DNA from: Phallusia fumigata
Taxonomy: Eukaryota > Chordata > Ascidiacea > Phlebobranchia > Ascidiidae
DNA length: 57,780 bases
Direction of reading: 5' to 3'
NCBI GenBank assembly: GCA_008931825.1
Contig: QXVZ01031157.1
Coordinates: 1 to 57,780, forward strand
A program made the translations under genes and the position numbers. Of the stretch, positions 29,501-38,259 are shown piece by piece. The first letter of the stretch is position 1; each line of letters opens with the position of its first letter. The notes beneath the pieces were generated by a model. That model saw only the letters and a list, made by a program, of their open reading frames with translations, was not told where the DNA came from and did not search any database.

Positions 29501-31512
29501 GAGTCATGTGATAAACCTGCTGCTACGTCATCATGTTCGTCTGTGACGACATCGCCTGTTACGTCACAAGTAAGTAACAGAATGTTTTGGATTATTTGAA
29601 TTTCTTGAGAAATACTTCCAACATTTTGTTTAGCGCGTCTACGAAAGTGACGGTTCGTCATACTCTACGTCAAGCAACGAATACGTCATCACTGATGACG
29701 CAGGCGAGGCGTCACAAGGTAAAATTGCCAAGGCACGCCAACAGTCGATGATGACTCAGCGTTCCCCGAAAAAATCCCCCCTGCGACCCGCCCAGTCCAA
29801 CCCCCCCATCCCGAGCGGTCAGCTGTTGGGGGATTTTGTCAGGTTTGTGACGTCGTCAGTGCGTGACGTAACAGACTGGTATATTTGATGTCGTCGTTTT
29901 GTTTTCAGTAAACTGGATGAGAGCGGTGAAAAAGATACGAAGAAGAAACATCGACGGAGCAACACTGACACCGACCCTAAGAAGTGAGTCAGCAAATATC
30001 ACCGTTACTGAATGCATCAACTGATTTCATTGCGATCTCACCAATCGTTGCAATCTGTAGTGTTCAAATTCCGCCATCTTGTTTTGGGCTGTAGCTTTAA
30101 ATACTTTGCCATGAATCCCGCAACATTTCCTGCATTTTTTCCCATTAAACTCACAACGATTGAAAATCAAGCATAAAATATTTGCAGGTCACTGGCGAGC
30201 GGGGGTCAGATGCTTCTCAGCAACTTCGTCAAAACCATGAAGTTGTCAAGTAACAATCACAATAACAACAACAACAACAACAATAACCTGAATATTACAA
30301 ACTGTCAAAGCTGCGATGACGTGACGTTGGGTATCCCGGATCGCCATAGCAACCGCCGCACCACGTGTCGTCGTCATAGCTACACCGGGTCACGTGAGAA
30401 CCAGGTAACAATCGATTTCGAATATTTTCGTTTTATTTCTCTATTTTACATCGAATTTTTTTTGCAGGCTCAAAAAGCGGAAAAGCGATTTTGGTGAGTG
30501 TGACGTCACATACCACGAGAATGTTGACGTCATAATCAAGTTATTGTTACGTTTATAGGGACACGCGATTGTTGGAAGCATCACAGCGCGGTGACGTAGA
30601 TGCAATGAGGAAAGCGGTGCATTGTGGGGCGGACGTGTTTGCGACCACTAGTGACGGGGAAACTGCTCTTCATTGCGCCACAAGGGGGCAGCATCACGAC
30701 GCTATAACATATTTGACTAAAGGTAAAAGTTGGTTAAAAATATTTCATTTATTTACTTTTGTTTTGTGACAAATTTGTTGGGTTCAATATTTAAGTGTTA
30801 ACAATGTTTTCTGTAGAAACCCCGGAGATTGTAAATTTGACGGACGCCTCAAAGCGCTCTGCACTGCACCTAGCGGTCGAATTTTGCGATAAAGATGTTT
30901 GTGTTGGTTTGGTTCGGGCTGGTGCAACTATTGGGATGGTTGACGCTATGGTGAGTGGTATGGTTCACATTCAGCCACGGTGGATGTGTTGTCCCGATGC
31001 ATGTGTTAATCACATCAAGATTGGGCAGGCATCATTAACCAGTCTGTGTAGCTTGGTTGAGCCAGCCCCGGATAGTCGTGGGTTCGAATCCCACCGGATT
31101 TTTGTTTAAATTGTTGTGTGAGTATAGTGGCAGGAAGGCCTGATCCGGTATTACGCCCTTTTAGGCCTTGTTCTGTAGTTTATACAACTTATCAACAGTA
31201 AAAACGTGTTGATTTCATATCTTGCTTTTAATTCACGGTGAAAAAAATCAGATTTCATTTGCCTGTTCACCGAACCAACGTTTTTTCGCGGGGTTCGAAC
31301 CCGAAAACGAATCCCGATCAGTTTTTTATGTCTGTGTGTAGGTCGAGCGCCTCAATCCATTTGACTAAGTTACTTTATTTGCATTGCAGGGCAACAGCGC
31401 CATCGACCGGGCAAAATTAACAAACGATACGTCACTAATCGACTTTCTGAGGTCAGAGCAGAACTCGAGATTAAAAGCTGTCATGCAGATTTCGCCCGAA
31501 ACAGACTTATAA
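2494..31512 (+). CDS. DGKZ: Diacylglycerol kinase, zeta/iota type (type IV), 32 exons located
   Basis: Phosphorylates diacylglycerol to phosphatidic acid, ending DAG signalling at membranes and in the nucleus. Exons found by frame and splice sites: 2494-2692, 3711-3749, 4067-4180, 5467-5557, 18695-18769, 18961-19017, 19699-19767, 20020-20058, 20525-20662, 22325-22510, 23170-23252, 24392-24566, 25074-25211, 25405-25534, 26006-26124, 26431-26613, 27054-27160, 27256-27342, 27489-27586, 27899-27978, 28210-28258, 28331-28461, 28867-28949, 29013-29055, 29183-29569, 29634-29842, 29909-29983, 30188-30404, 30468-30493, 30559-30722, 30817-30950, 31390-31512. They give about 1,280 residues, longer than vertebrate DGK zeta/iota because of a low-complexity insert. 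Domain order (C1, MARCKS-like, catalytic, accessory, ankyrin, PDZ ligand) is that of type IV DGKs. The single gene may stand for both zeta and iota, so the symbol is approximate. One exon between 5557 and 18695 is missing. Confidence 0.93.
2702..2923. repeat. Tandem near-identical block around n 2813
   Basis: 2702-2812 and 2814-2923 match apart from about four substitutions. They lie just after DGK exon 1 and include no exon. Confidence 0.85.
2975..3075 (-). repeat. Degenerate tRNA-like (SINE-like) fragment
   Basis: On the minus strand it contains GGTTCTAATCCC, close to the tRNA B-box consensus, next to GC-richer sequence. Too decayed to define ends. Confidence 0.35.
6757..7163. repeat. Tandem near-identical block around n 6958
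   Basis: 6757-6957 and 6959 to about 7163 are copies of one about 200-base stretch with several substitutions and one short indel. Confidence 0.85.
8475..9680. repeat. Tandem near-identical block around n 9079, about 0.6 kb each
   Basis: 8475-9078 and 9080 to about 9680 are the same sequence with scattered substitutions and a short deletion near 9550. No exon is involved. Confidence 0.87.
15428..15560 (+). mobile_element. hAT-like element end (remnant)
   Basis: The start, CAGGGATTCTCAAACTGTGG, continues into GTTGCGACACC and a GGGGTCAT stretch. This matches the terminal region of Charlie-type hAT transposons and their short derivatives. No second terminus or target duplication was found, so the right limit is approximate. 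Confidence 0.45.
17492..17492. other. Assembly gap without flanking duplication
   Basis: A single n. Unlike the other eight n positions, the bases on its two sides do not repeat each other, so real sequence may be missing here. It lies in the intron where a DGK exon is missing. Confidence 0.6.
17932..18022. repeat. Foldback with long inverted arms and a dispersed-motif core
   Basis: The left arm (17932-17963, containing GTGTAAAACATTTTCTAC) is the near-perfect reverse complement of the right arm (about 17991-18022, GTAGAAAATGTTTTACAC). The loop reads CTGATAATGACAACAGCCTT then CGTCGAAATG, a variant of the motif dispersed elsewhere in the window. Confidence 0.75.
18695..20662 (+). CDS. DGKZ: DGK exons 5-9: second half of C1a and complete C1b
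   Basis: Exon 18695-18769 encodes [20 protein letters not shown], the C-x2-C-x4-H-x2-C half of the first C1 zinc domain; the next exon adds the final Cys ([11 protein letters not shown]). Exons 19699-20662 give the extended C1 domain of type IV DGKs: [17 protein letters not shown], then [16 protein letters not shown], then NEPCSLGNF and IVPPTWIIK, all with the expected Cys/His ligands. The first half of C1a (His and two Cys) is not found. The intron after 19017 has a GC donor (gag|gcaagt). C1 domains in this family guide membrane and protein interactions, and not all bind DAG. Confidence 0.9.
20413..20470 (+). repeat. Copy of dispersed CTGATGATGACAAC...GAAACGTTTG motif
   Basis: Reads GATGATGACAACAACCATTG then TTGAAACGTTTGCA and ACAATGTATTC. 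It shares core and right flank with copies at 27702 and 54599. It lies in a DGK intron just before exon 20525. Confidence 0.6.
21886..22125. repeat. Diverged direct repeat in a DGK intron
   Basis: The unit around GCATAGTTGC, followed by ...TTAAA...CTTGGAAA, occurs at about 21888-21940 and again at about 22068-22112. It is followed by GGCGGTCCTCAACCTTTT, which resembles a hAT-type end. The element type is uncertain. Confidence 0.35.
22325..25211 (+). CDS. DGKZ: DGK exons 10-13: MARCKS-like segment and catalytic domain
   Basis: Exon 22325-22510 starts with a basic stretch ([20 protein letters not shown]) matching the MARCKS phosphorylation-site-like segment of DGK zeta/iota, which in vertebrates is a PKC target and nuclear localisation signal. 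It is followed by [13 protein letters not shown], the start of the kinase catalytic domain. Exon 24392-24566 has the nucleotide-binding core [20 protein letters not shown] and the [15 protein letters not shown] motif. Exon 25074-25211 completes it ([25 protein letters not shown]). The GGDG glycines needed for activity are intact, so the enzyme should be active. Confidence 0.95.
23035..23103 (+). repeat. tRNA-derived SINE-like fragment
   Basis: Contains GGTTCGAATCC, a perfect RNA polymerase III B-box, in the context GTCGTGGGTTCGAATCCCAC. The upstream part (GAGCGACAGCCACAGATCTG) can be read as a degenerate D-arm side. There is no complete cloverleaf, so this is not called a functional tRNA. Confidence 0.5.
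25405..27342 (+). CDS. DGKZ: DGK exons 14-18: accessory domain
   Basis: Six small exons in consistent phase encode the DGK accessory domain: [90 protein letters not shown], then [30 protein letters not shown] and [11 protein letters not shown]. These blocks follow vertebrate DGK zeta/iota in order and spacing. The domain packs against the catalytic lobe and is needed for activity. Introns are 80-900 bases and carry dispersed repeat pieces. Confidence 0.93.
25741..25815 (-). repeat. Variant copy of the dispersed GAAACGTTTG motif
   Basis: The minus strand reads TTGATGAGTTGTTGCCGAAA then CGTTTGATGAATAG. Same plan (TGATGA, short stem GTTG/CAAC, GAAACGTTTG) with different flanks, in a DGK intron. 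Confidence 0.5.
27489..28461 (+). CDS. DGKZ: DGK exons 19-22: post-accessory conserved segment
   Basis: Exons 27489-27586, 27899-27978, 28210-28258 and 28331-28461 join in frame. They encode [36 protein letters not shown], then [20 protein letters not shown] and [19 protein letters not shown]. The WFFLD...RFYRID block has a clear counterpart in vertebrate DGK zeta/iota (WCFLD...RFYRID), lying between the accessory domain and the ankyrin repeats. Its function is not established. Confidence 0.88.
27690..27765 (+). repeat. Copy of the dispersed motif
   Basis: Reads GATGGTGACAACACCGATTG then TTGAAACGGGTTACGTCACA and ATGTATTCACTCTATAC. Its right flank matches that of the copy at 54599. Confidence 0.6.
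28540..28938 (+). repeat. Tandem near-identical block around n 28739, duplicates a DGK exon
   Basis: 28540-28738 and 28740-28938 are the same about 199 bases with a few substitutions. Each contains the start of the exon placed at 28867-28949 (first copy from 28667, cut at the n). Best read as two alleles placed end to end, so only one copy should be in the transcript. Confidence 0.85.
28867..30404 (+). CDS. DGKZ: DGK exons 23-28: long Ser/Thr-rich low-complexity insert
   Basis: Six exons (28867-28949, 29013-29055, 29183-29569, 29634-29842, 29909-29983, 30188-30404) join without a stop into about 338 residues. The part is rich in Ser, Thr, Glu and Lys with no recognisable fold. Visible pieces: [37 protein letters not shown], a Pro/Ser/Arg basic run ([17 protein letters not shown]), a Lys/Arg cluster ([10 protein letters not shown]), and a poly-Asn run from an AAC repeat. 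Vertebrate homologues have only a short spacer here. Frame, splice sites and the long open exon at 29183 support real coding sequence. Confidence 0.82.
30252..30290 (+). repeat. AAC-type microsatellite within coding sequence
   Basis: A run of AAC/AAT codons encodes about ten Asn residues (one His) in the DGK insert. It is a likely site of length polymorphism. Confidence 0.8.
30468..31512 (+). CDS. DGKZ: DGK exons 29-32: ankyrin repeats and C-terminal PDZ ligand
   Basis: Exon 30559-30722 encodes [20 protein letters not shown] then [20 protein letters not shown]; exon 30817-30950 encodes [20 protein letters not shown] and [17 protein letters not shown]; the last exon continues [20 protein letters not shown]. 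These are the ankyrin repeats typical of type IV DGKs. The protein ends QISPETDL, a class I PDZ-binding end (T-D-L), with the stop at 31510-31512. In vertebrate DGK zeta the equivalent end is ETAV, which binds syntrophins and SNX27. Confidence 0.92.
31020..31110 (+). repeat. tRNA-derived SINE-like fragment
   Basis: Has an A-box-like stretch (GTGTAGCTTGGTTGAGCC) and a perfect B-box (GTGGGTTCGAATCCCACC). It lies in the last DGK intron. Spacing and pairing fit a tRNA-like SINE head better than a working tRNA. Confidence 0.5.
31270..31375 (-). repeat. tRNA-derived SINE-like fragment, minus strand
   Basis: On the minus strand: TTAGTCAAATGGATTGAGGC, then GCGCTCGACC, and about 50 bases on GGGTTCGAACCCCGC, an A-box/B-box arrangement. 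It sits just upstream of the last DGK exon. Confidence 0.5.
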
Positions 31513-33474
31513 CAAAATCACCTTCCGATCATCCGGTGCAAGTGTTACGTCACAATACTGTATGTGTGTGACGTCACAATGACGTAAAGGCATCTGGTTC
31601 TTGCGAGTTTTGTCCATCTGGTGGTACTCCCTACGTCATCAGTTTCATCAGCGTTATGACGTAACAACCGTAAAGCACTTAAACTGAAGATCTGGGGTCC
31701 GAACCCCGCGAAGGTTGGGAAGTTGTCGGCAAAAACTTTTACTGATGCTTATTCTCTCCCACGTTCGAAGCTAAGGTACCACAGCAAACTAGACAAACAT
31801 TCCACTACTTTTTCGGTACTGTACCTTATACCTTGTGCTTTGTTTTTCGCAAATGTGAAGCCCCAAGACAAGACAACATTCCGACTTTGTTTTTTAGTTT
31901 TTACAAACTACTTACTATTTTTGCTCTTCTACCAATTTTACTTTTTCCGCTTTGTTTCAGTATTACAAAATACCTAATTTACTTCCCCGTTGTAAGTGAT
32001 TCGTCAAAGTGGCAAAATGTCAAAGTTTCGACGTTGATTTTTACGTGAAAATTCGTGCAGTATTTTATTTTGCACTTTGAAAACAATTTCTACAGCTGCA
32101 AACAATTCAATCGGAAAATTTTGTGAAAAACTATAATAATTTCTTTGCACCGTATTTTTTGTTTCATCCCAATTTTTCTCACAGCGATCGCCATTTTTTT
32201 TATTACGTCATCATCTTCCTCCTGTGACGTCACTGCATGTTTTGTTACGCTTAAATCGCCGACAAACTTCAACAATCGATTTGTTGTTCTGTTTCTGACG
32301 TACATTATTATTCAGATCGGGTTCATGATTTTTTCGTGCAATAAAAGTTGATGTCTTCATTAATTTTTTCCGCCCAGTGATTTATCGTTGTCTTGCTATG
32401 GTGACGTGAATTAAATGACGTTGCGCAGTGACGTCACCGTCACAGAAGGCAATTCATTATTTAAATTTATTAAACTTTATTAGTTAAATTTTAAAATTGC
32501 TTGTTACTGCATAATTTCCCGCAATTTTCGCTAAAGCAGAAATCGTTTATTTCACACGCGCACAACGTTTGTCTAGTAAATTTGGCGCGAAACGGAAACC
32601 AATGAGACTTTGTGCCACACGGTGGCGCCAGTGATTAATTTTTCATGTCGGTGACGTTTGGCCATCACACATGAAGCTGACTGTTGCGAAATCAATGCAA
32701 GTTAGTGGAAACCCCAGTAATTATATCATGGATGACGCAGTGTAATTGTAATTCAGTAGTCAGTGTTGTACTTTGGTCAGCTTAGATCAGTCGGAAGTTT
32801 ATGTTTACCACCTGACACATTGTTATGTAACAGGTTTGCGTACTTGAAATGTCAACACAGCAACATTGTGTGTCAAGGGTCTGACCTAAGTGAAGGATTA
32901 TTGCAGGAGACCCCAGTAGTAAATACTGGATCTGTCCTGAAAGTAAGAAGTATTTTTAAGTTTAAAACCCGTGAAATAATGCAAGACGATGTTTTATCGG
33001 TTTCTACTATGGAGTCGCGTTACCTTATTTGGTTTTAAGCTCACACGAAGTTTACAAATAATTCTTAGTTTCTGCTTCTACGCGACAAAGTTTTGTAGCG
33101 ACAGGCTTATCTACTATCAGTTGTGTCGTGCGTCATGATTGTCGCGTCACAATTTCCGCTATCACGTCATAGTTGCTGGTTGATTAAAAGCATCGAAGTT
33201 GTAATGAACCATGGACAAGCCAAGATCTGTTGCAGTTAGATTTCGAGTTATATCATGGCAAAACCTTTTTAGATTAGTTGGTAGATCGCCAGTAGCGAAT
33301 AGTTTTAGGTCGTAAGTTCAAATCTCATCACAACAAGTTTGTGTTGTTCCATCTTACGTTGTCTGCACCCAAGGTTGGGTTGTCTTGTGTGCAATTAAGC
33401 AATATTTGTTTGGTGAACACGTCTTTAATCTGTTCTTTCATTTCAGTTTGTTTGTAAATTAACCAGCCGACACT
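31513..33474. other. Intergenic region between DGK and the orphan pair
   Basis: No gene seen. It contains TGACGTCA copies near 31570, 32222 and 32430, a B-box-like GGGGTCCGAACCCCGCG at about 31694, and a decayed tRNA-like piece at 33270-33333. The DGK 3' UTR must lie at its left end. Confidence 0.55.
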
Positions 33475-33801
33475 ATGCCCTACCTTTACTTCCAAGGATG
33501 GAAGGAGACATTGTGGGGAACCCCCCACTGTGATATCAGGGTTTCAAGCCAAGAAGACATCGGACTGTTGGATTTAATCCCGGGCGCATTTCAGGCAATT
33601 CAGGGGGTTTCCACGAAATCAGCAGTGATCGATAGCGCCCACTCGCGGCGGTATTCATTCACCGGGTTTTCGTCTGTGAGTCGAAGCCAATGCTCAACAA
33701 TGTTTTTAAGTTTGCTTAACTTCCTTCACAACTCCGGATGGGATTTGGTGGTTTGGGAGCAGGAGGTCGGAATCAGCGGCTCAGTGTTCAAGAAGCGATG
33801 A
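33475..33801 (+). CDS. Small single-exon protein of unknown family (orphan A), 108 aa
   Basis: I do not recognise this protein. It begins MPYLYFQGWKETLWGTPHCD and ends GWDLVVWEQEVGISGSVFKK plus R; mixed composition, no signal peptide, membrane span or coiled coil. An acceptor-like tract (ctttcatttcag, ending 33446) precedes the ATG by 28 bases, with an in-frame stop between, so the start is well set and the transcript is either spliced or leader trans-spliced. The next gene (34267-34605) encodes a weakly similar protein: both have R-V...E-D...L near the start and G-W-(D/E)-L followed by G...F-(K/R)-K at the end, suggesting tandem duplication. Codon use and an uninterrupted frame support coding. 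Confidence 0.68.
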   Translation: MPYLYFQGWKETLWGTPHCDIRVSSQEDIGLLDLIPGAFQAIQGVSTKSAVIDSAHSRRYSFTGFSSVSRSQCSTMFLSLLNFLHNSGWDLVVWEQEVGISGSVFKKR

Positions 33802-34266
33802 ACCAAAACTTAACAACGCTTTGTTTAAACAAAAAGAAGTTAATGATCCAGATCTTACCACAAACTAGTTACTATCCTGTAGCACTGTCTATTTTTTTAA
33901 ATTAAGTTTGTTTTTGAAACAACTATTTGTCCAACAATGACGTTTTTACTGAGTTTCTAAACTATGTGGCATTCTGTATTTTGCTAAAACGTGCTTTGGA
34001 AAACTGCGGGTTTTTATCCGTATTTATTTGTTGTTTGTTTCTTTATTCGCAATAACGGCTAACTTAGTCATACCGCTATTCATTACACATCATGGTTGAA
34101 GCTCGCCTATTTTTTGTAATTATGAATTAATTTTACATAGATGTGTCCTTCGTCTTTTGTGGTGTTTATTAATTTTGACGATTTGTAATGCATTTATTTC
34201 TAATCTAAACAGAAAATTTATCTTCCTTTCAGACGATCTACCCTACAGTAGTGGATAAATTGCGAC

Positions 34267-34605
34267 ATGGTATTTTTAAATATGTTTCTTTGCGGAGGAA
34301 ACTTCCGCAAAATCAGAATCGAAGTTCGAGTTGCTCGATTGGAGGATCGCGAAATCCTTGCTCGCATCCACGAAGCACTGGCTGAATTCGGAGGAGGGCA
34401 AGTAAAAGGTTACGACAGCCCTGATCCATTTATGAAAACTTTCTCGATTTCGCCACTGCATCAGATGAACGGTACCTCTCATTCTGCTAGGTACATCGCG
34501 TTCTTCTCCCGCATGGAGCAGCTTGGGTGGGAACTTTACGCGGGAAACAATTTCTCCGACAAAGGAATGATTTTCCGAAAGATACAGCCCGCTCATCGGA
34601 CGTAA
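34267..34605 (+). CDS. Small single-exon protein of unknown family (orphan B), 112 aa
   Basis: I do not recognise this protein. It starts MVFLNMFLCGGNFRKIRIEV, has a charged helix-like part (LEDREILARIHEALAEFGGG) and ends with MEQLGWELYAGNNFSDKGMI then FRKIQPAHRT. An acceptor-like site (tcttcctttcag, ending 34232) lies 34 bases before the ATG, as in the neighbouring gene. It is the likely paralogue of the protein at 33475-33801, sharing the C-terminal G-W-E-L...G...F-R-K pattern. The GWEL end recalls small bacterial DUF4177-type proteins, but that is only a short pattern match. Alternative: a longer first Met region used differently (a second Met lies at residue 6). Confidence 0.68.
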   Translation: MVFLNMFLCGGNFRKIRIEVRVARLEDREILARIHEALAEFGGGQVKGYDSPDPFMKTFSISPLHQMNGTSHSARYIAFFSRMEQLGWELYAGNNFSDKGMIFRKIQPAHRT

Positions 34606-35763
34606 CAGCAAGCCAAGCGTCAGGATCTTTGTGGACAATCATATCACTGTGAAAATCGTGCAGAGGACGAAGCAGGGACGGTTGTTGGCTAACACGCGAA
34701 CAATTCGATGGCTCGCATATGAACAAATCTGCTTCAATGTGGTTTTCAGCCTTTTTAAGCCAAAGCAAATTAACTAGAAATCTGGCTGAAGGGACCAAAC
34801 CTCAGAATATCGTTTCAACAGACGCATTCAGTGGAACATTACAAACTTCAGGCAAATTACGCTTCGTGCCCGAGCAACCCACTCGCCACAATTAAATAGC
34901 TGAGCCTTCCTGCTCGGCAGTGTATAGGTTGAAGTTTTGTGTGAACATTTGTTGCCTTGTGTTTGGTTCCTTGTGTGTCTCTCGTTGTGTAAACAATTAA
35001 ATTGTGCTGGCAGCTTCTCAGTGATCAGAGGGTGGATTAAAACCAGAGTGGCTACTAGATTGATGTAACATGATGCAAAATGTGAAATATCTTTTGCTGA
35101 TGTTGTTGTAGATATGTTTGTTAGTTCATTAACATAGCTGGTGTGTTTTAAACTTGGTTTTAAATTTCATTACCCACGACTTTATTGTTTCCATTCGCAA
35201 TTTTAACACACATGAAAAAGAAACGGAATCTCACCTTGTCTTTCCAAGATTTTGACTTAAAGGCGAATACAACACAGAAATCTTACAAACACAAGTAGCT
35301 CTGCTGCACCTAGCGGTGGAATGTTGGGAGTGACGTAACGCGATCGCTTCAGTTGAGCGTGATGCCGTGCTTGTTGGCGCGGAAATTCTACAGCGATTAT
35401 GGTCAACAAGACACAAGACAGACGCGCGCGCTCGTTCTACAGCATCAGGAGATTGAAGCTTGTTGGAACGATGATGAAGTGAAGATCTGGTAAATAACGT
35501 AGTTGGGTGGCCTGATGGGATTCGGATGAGTTTTATTGATTAACCTCAATTAAAAATTACGAGATTTAAAGCAGTTTTTGTTTTTTGTTGATATTTTTGA
35601 AATCGTGTATTTGGTAGATCTCTAAATGAGAGCATGAACTGAGATGATTTTGTGAGAAACCCCAATGTATGTTACTTTGTTGATTAACTTCCCGCTGTGA
35701 GTTTTGTTTATTTTTCTGCACCTACTTCATCTTCAGAAAGTCTTCTACTCCATCCTCAATACA
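34606..35763. other. Intergenic; short unexplained open frame at 35313-35492
   Basis: Mostly non-coding. An open stretch on the plus strand ends in QHQEIEACWNDDEVKIW and a stop at 35490-35492, with a possible Met at 35362. Just before it, 35302-35330 has CTGCACCTAGCGGTGGAATG, close to the DGK ankyrin exon sequence near 30866. It could be a decayed exon copy; I would not call a gene. Confidence 0.3.
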
Positions 35764-36992
35764 ATGGAGTTGTCGATGGAAGATCCGAGACCAGTAAGCA
35801 CCAATCAAGAATTCGCCGAACTTAGAAAAGACCTTGCCGGTAAAAAGCAAATTCGTGTCCACTAAATGGCGCACAGCTACTGCTCTCGTAATTTTGCATT
35901 GAGTTGCTTCTCGGTCATCTCCGTATCTTCTCTGCTCATTGCATGACACGCTTGTTGACAACACTTCGCGGCAGTTTGTATGATTATTGTCCAGATATTA
36001 TTTCAATATTTAGTGGTCACTGGAACCCATGTACATTGTCTTCGCCCTAACACTGCTGTTAAGTCATGACCGAACTCAAAGAGTAAAATTTAAAATTTAT
36101 TTAATATCTACAAGCAGTTGTCGTAGAACCCAATACATTACATCGACCGCGAGCCTGTAATGTGTTGAGTCAAATCTCCTAGATGTGTTGGATCAACATG
36201 ATTAACTTCATCTTCTTCCAGCTTACAAGAAGAAGACTTGGTGGACAGTCCGCATCCTCATCGTCATCGCCTTCCTCGTTTCTTGCGGAGTTCCGGTGAT
36301 AATCTGCGGAATTATGTTTCTCGTCACTGAAACCGATCCACCATCGACAGGTTAAAGTTGACATGTCGGGAGCTCTGCTTCGTAATTCTATATTTGATAA
36401 ATTTTAGATTTTAGACAACCCCCCCAATGCAAATACAAATTCCCCCCAGTTAAGAATCCCTGCATGGTCTATTTCATAGTTCTGCGACACAATTTTCACC
36501 CTCTTTGTTTGATAAAGACGGTTTTAAATGGGTGCAACTTAATAAAACTTGTTGACACATTAAGTAAAGCAACATAGCAAAAAAAACGTTAAACTTTTAA
36601 CCAAGTGAATAAATTTAACCATCCTATTAATACCCACCTGTTATTTTGTGTTGAAACTTCGGTTTATTTTGACAGGTATTGGTACAATCATGCTCCCTAT
36701 AGGCTGTGTGTCGCTGTTTGGGGGGGCGCTGGTTTTCTGTATTTGCCGAAAGAATATCGCCACCAAGCGGCAGTACCAAGGAATCCTGGGCCGTCGCGGG
36801 ATGGACCCACATCCGGGACACCACAGTCACTTTAATCCTGAGCGTTTCCGTCAGAACGAGGTACCCCACAGCTCCGGACGCACCGCAAGGGGGATTCCCC
36901 CGCGTAGGGAACGACCGGCACGTGGAAATTCGGCCCGCTCATCGGATGACACCCCTCCCCCTCCCTACTACTCGGTGATTGAAGAATTGTGA
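35764..36992 (+). CDS. Two-span membrane protein with PPxY tail (2TM-PY A), 173 aa
   Basis: Three exons join in frame: 35764-35839, 36222-36350, 36676-36992. The start MELSMEDPRP leads through KKKTWW to a first hydrophobic span (VRILIVIAFLVSCGVPVIIC plus GIMFLV), a short polar loop (TETDPPSTG), a second span (GTIMLPIGCVSLFGGALVFC) and a basic, proline-rich tail ending TPPPPYYSVIEEL. PPYY fits the PPxY ligand of WW domains such as NEDD4-type ubiquitin ligases. Both ends are probably cytoplasmic. The architecture resembles vertebrate TMEM171/TMEM174-like proteins, but I cannot assign a family. A gene of the same plan lies at 40166-41218. An acceptor-like tract (ttcatcttcag) precedes the ATG by 45 bases. 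Confidence 0.72.
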
Positions 36993-38259
36993 AAGGCGCG
37001 CGCGACGAAACAATTACGTCACAATAGCCATGCAAAATATTTTCCATCAGTCGTTGTTGTCATGGTTACCTGATGCAAAAACTTACCGAATTCGTATAAA
37101 CGTGGTTCAAAGGATTTAAAACCTTGGTGTGCGCGCAGCCGAATGGCCAAAATATTAAAACCACAACCGAATGAGCACCTGACTGCTCCGCCAAGCCCAG
37201 ATAGATCAGGATTCGAAAGAACTTGACTCCCTATGACGTTACTCACATCCAGGGGTCACGTGACTGTTGTTATGACAACGTTCCTTATCATGTCGCGATG
37301 TTACTGATTCCACAGTGTTTCTTAACGCACTTTCTGTTCCACTTTCCTCGCTTTCGCTATTATCGCATTCCGCGCTGTTCAATCGTTTAGTTGTGGATTT
37401 GCTTTCTAAGGTGTATTTACAACTTTAAAGTCCTTGCGTTTTTTTTTGTTTTTTCTCAAATCACCAGTGGAAAGTTTTTTTTGTAGATGTAAATTTCAAA
37501 ATTGTCTTGAGGCTTCGCCAAAAATTGTGCCCAATTATTTCACACGAAATGACCGTTTACCATGCGATTATTGGCGTCCCACGTTTTCTGCCCCTGGTCA
37601 AATTTGGTAAATGAGGTCGTCGACTTCAGGCTAGTAGTTGTTCTTGGAACTTTGCTAGACCTGTTGCATGAATATTGAGATGTAATGTTGTGAAAGGTTG
37701 GTGGGTTTGTGCTGCCTTGAAATGTTGAGTCCAGACACGAAAATTTTTATGGAATCTGCTTGTGGTGTTGGTTTGTTATCAGACGCGTGAAAATTTGTTT
37801 CTAAGTTTAAATCGATAATTTTGGTTGTCAGTCGTGAGTTTCAAACTCCAGCTTGATTCAGCTGCGTCGATTATTTCAGCAGACGTGTGCGACGTTTTCA
37901 TGCGGAACCTTGGAAACTGAACACCGTAAAATTGCCAAACCCGCAATTGCAAACCTCACTTTGACTGAACAAACAACTTTGTTTGTGTTTTTTGCCGTTT
38001 GTTGAAAACATGAGAGGCTTTGGTAGACCATGGTAAACTGGAAATTACTTGAAACAACCTTCACATTTTGGGTAGTTATTTTTTTCGTGTTTTCATTTCA
38101 AAAGCAAATAATTCCGAATTTTAATGTTTTTTAGTGGCACTTTAGACTCATATGCAGAAAACTTTCCGCACATAAATGACCCAAATGTCCCCAAAACTGA
38201 TGTTTAACTTCTTCAAAATCAGTTTATGTACAAAAATCAAAATGCGAACTAGTTTCACC
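36993..38259. other. Intergenic, nothing recognised
   Basis: No exon or repeat with clear ends is seen. Open frames overlap on both strands and show no splice context. Confidence 0.5.

Noticed and set aside
29179-29661. 160-codon minus-strand open frame
   Set aside because: It is the antisense shadow of the large DGK exon 29183-29569, which has matching splice sites and phase on the plus strand.
31020-31110. Coding continuation of the ankyrin exon through 31109
   Set aside because: The frame runs through a donor (gtgagt at 30951) into a tRNA-like repeat; the spliced last exon at 31390 continues the ankyrin repeat correctly.
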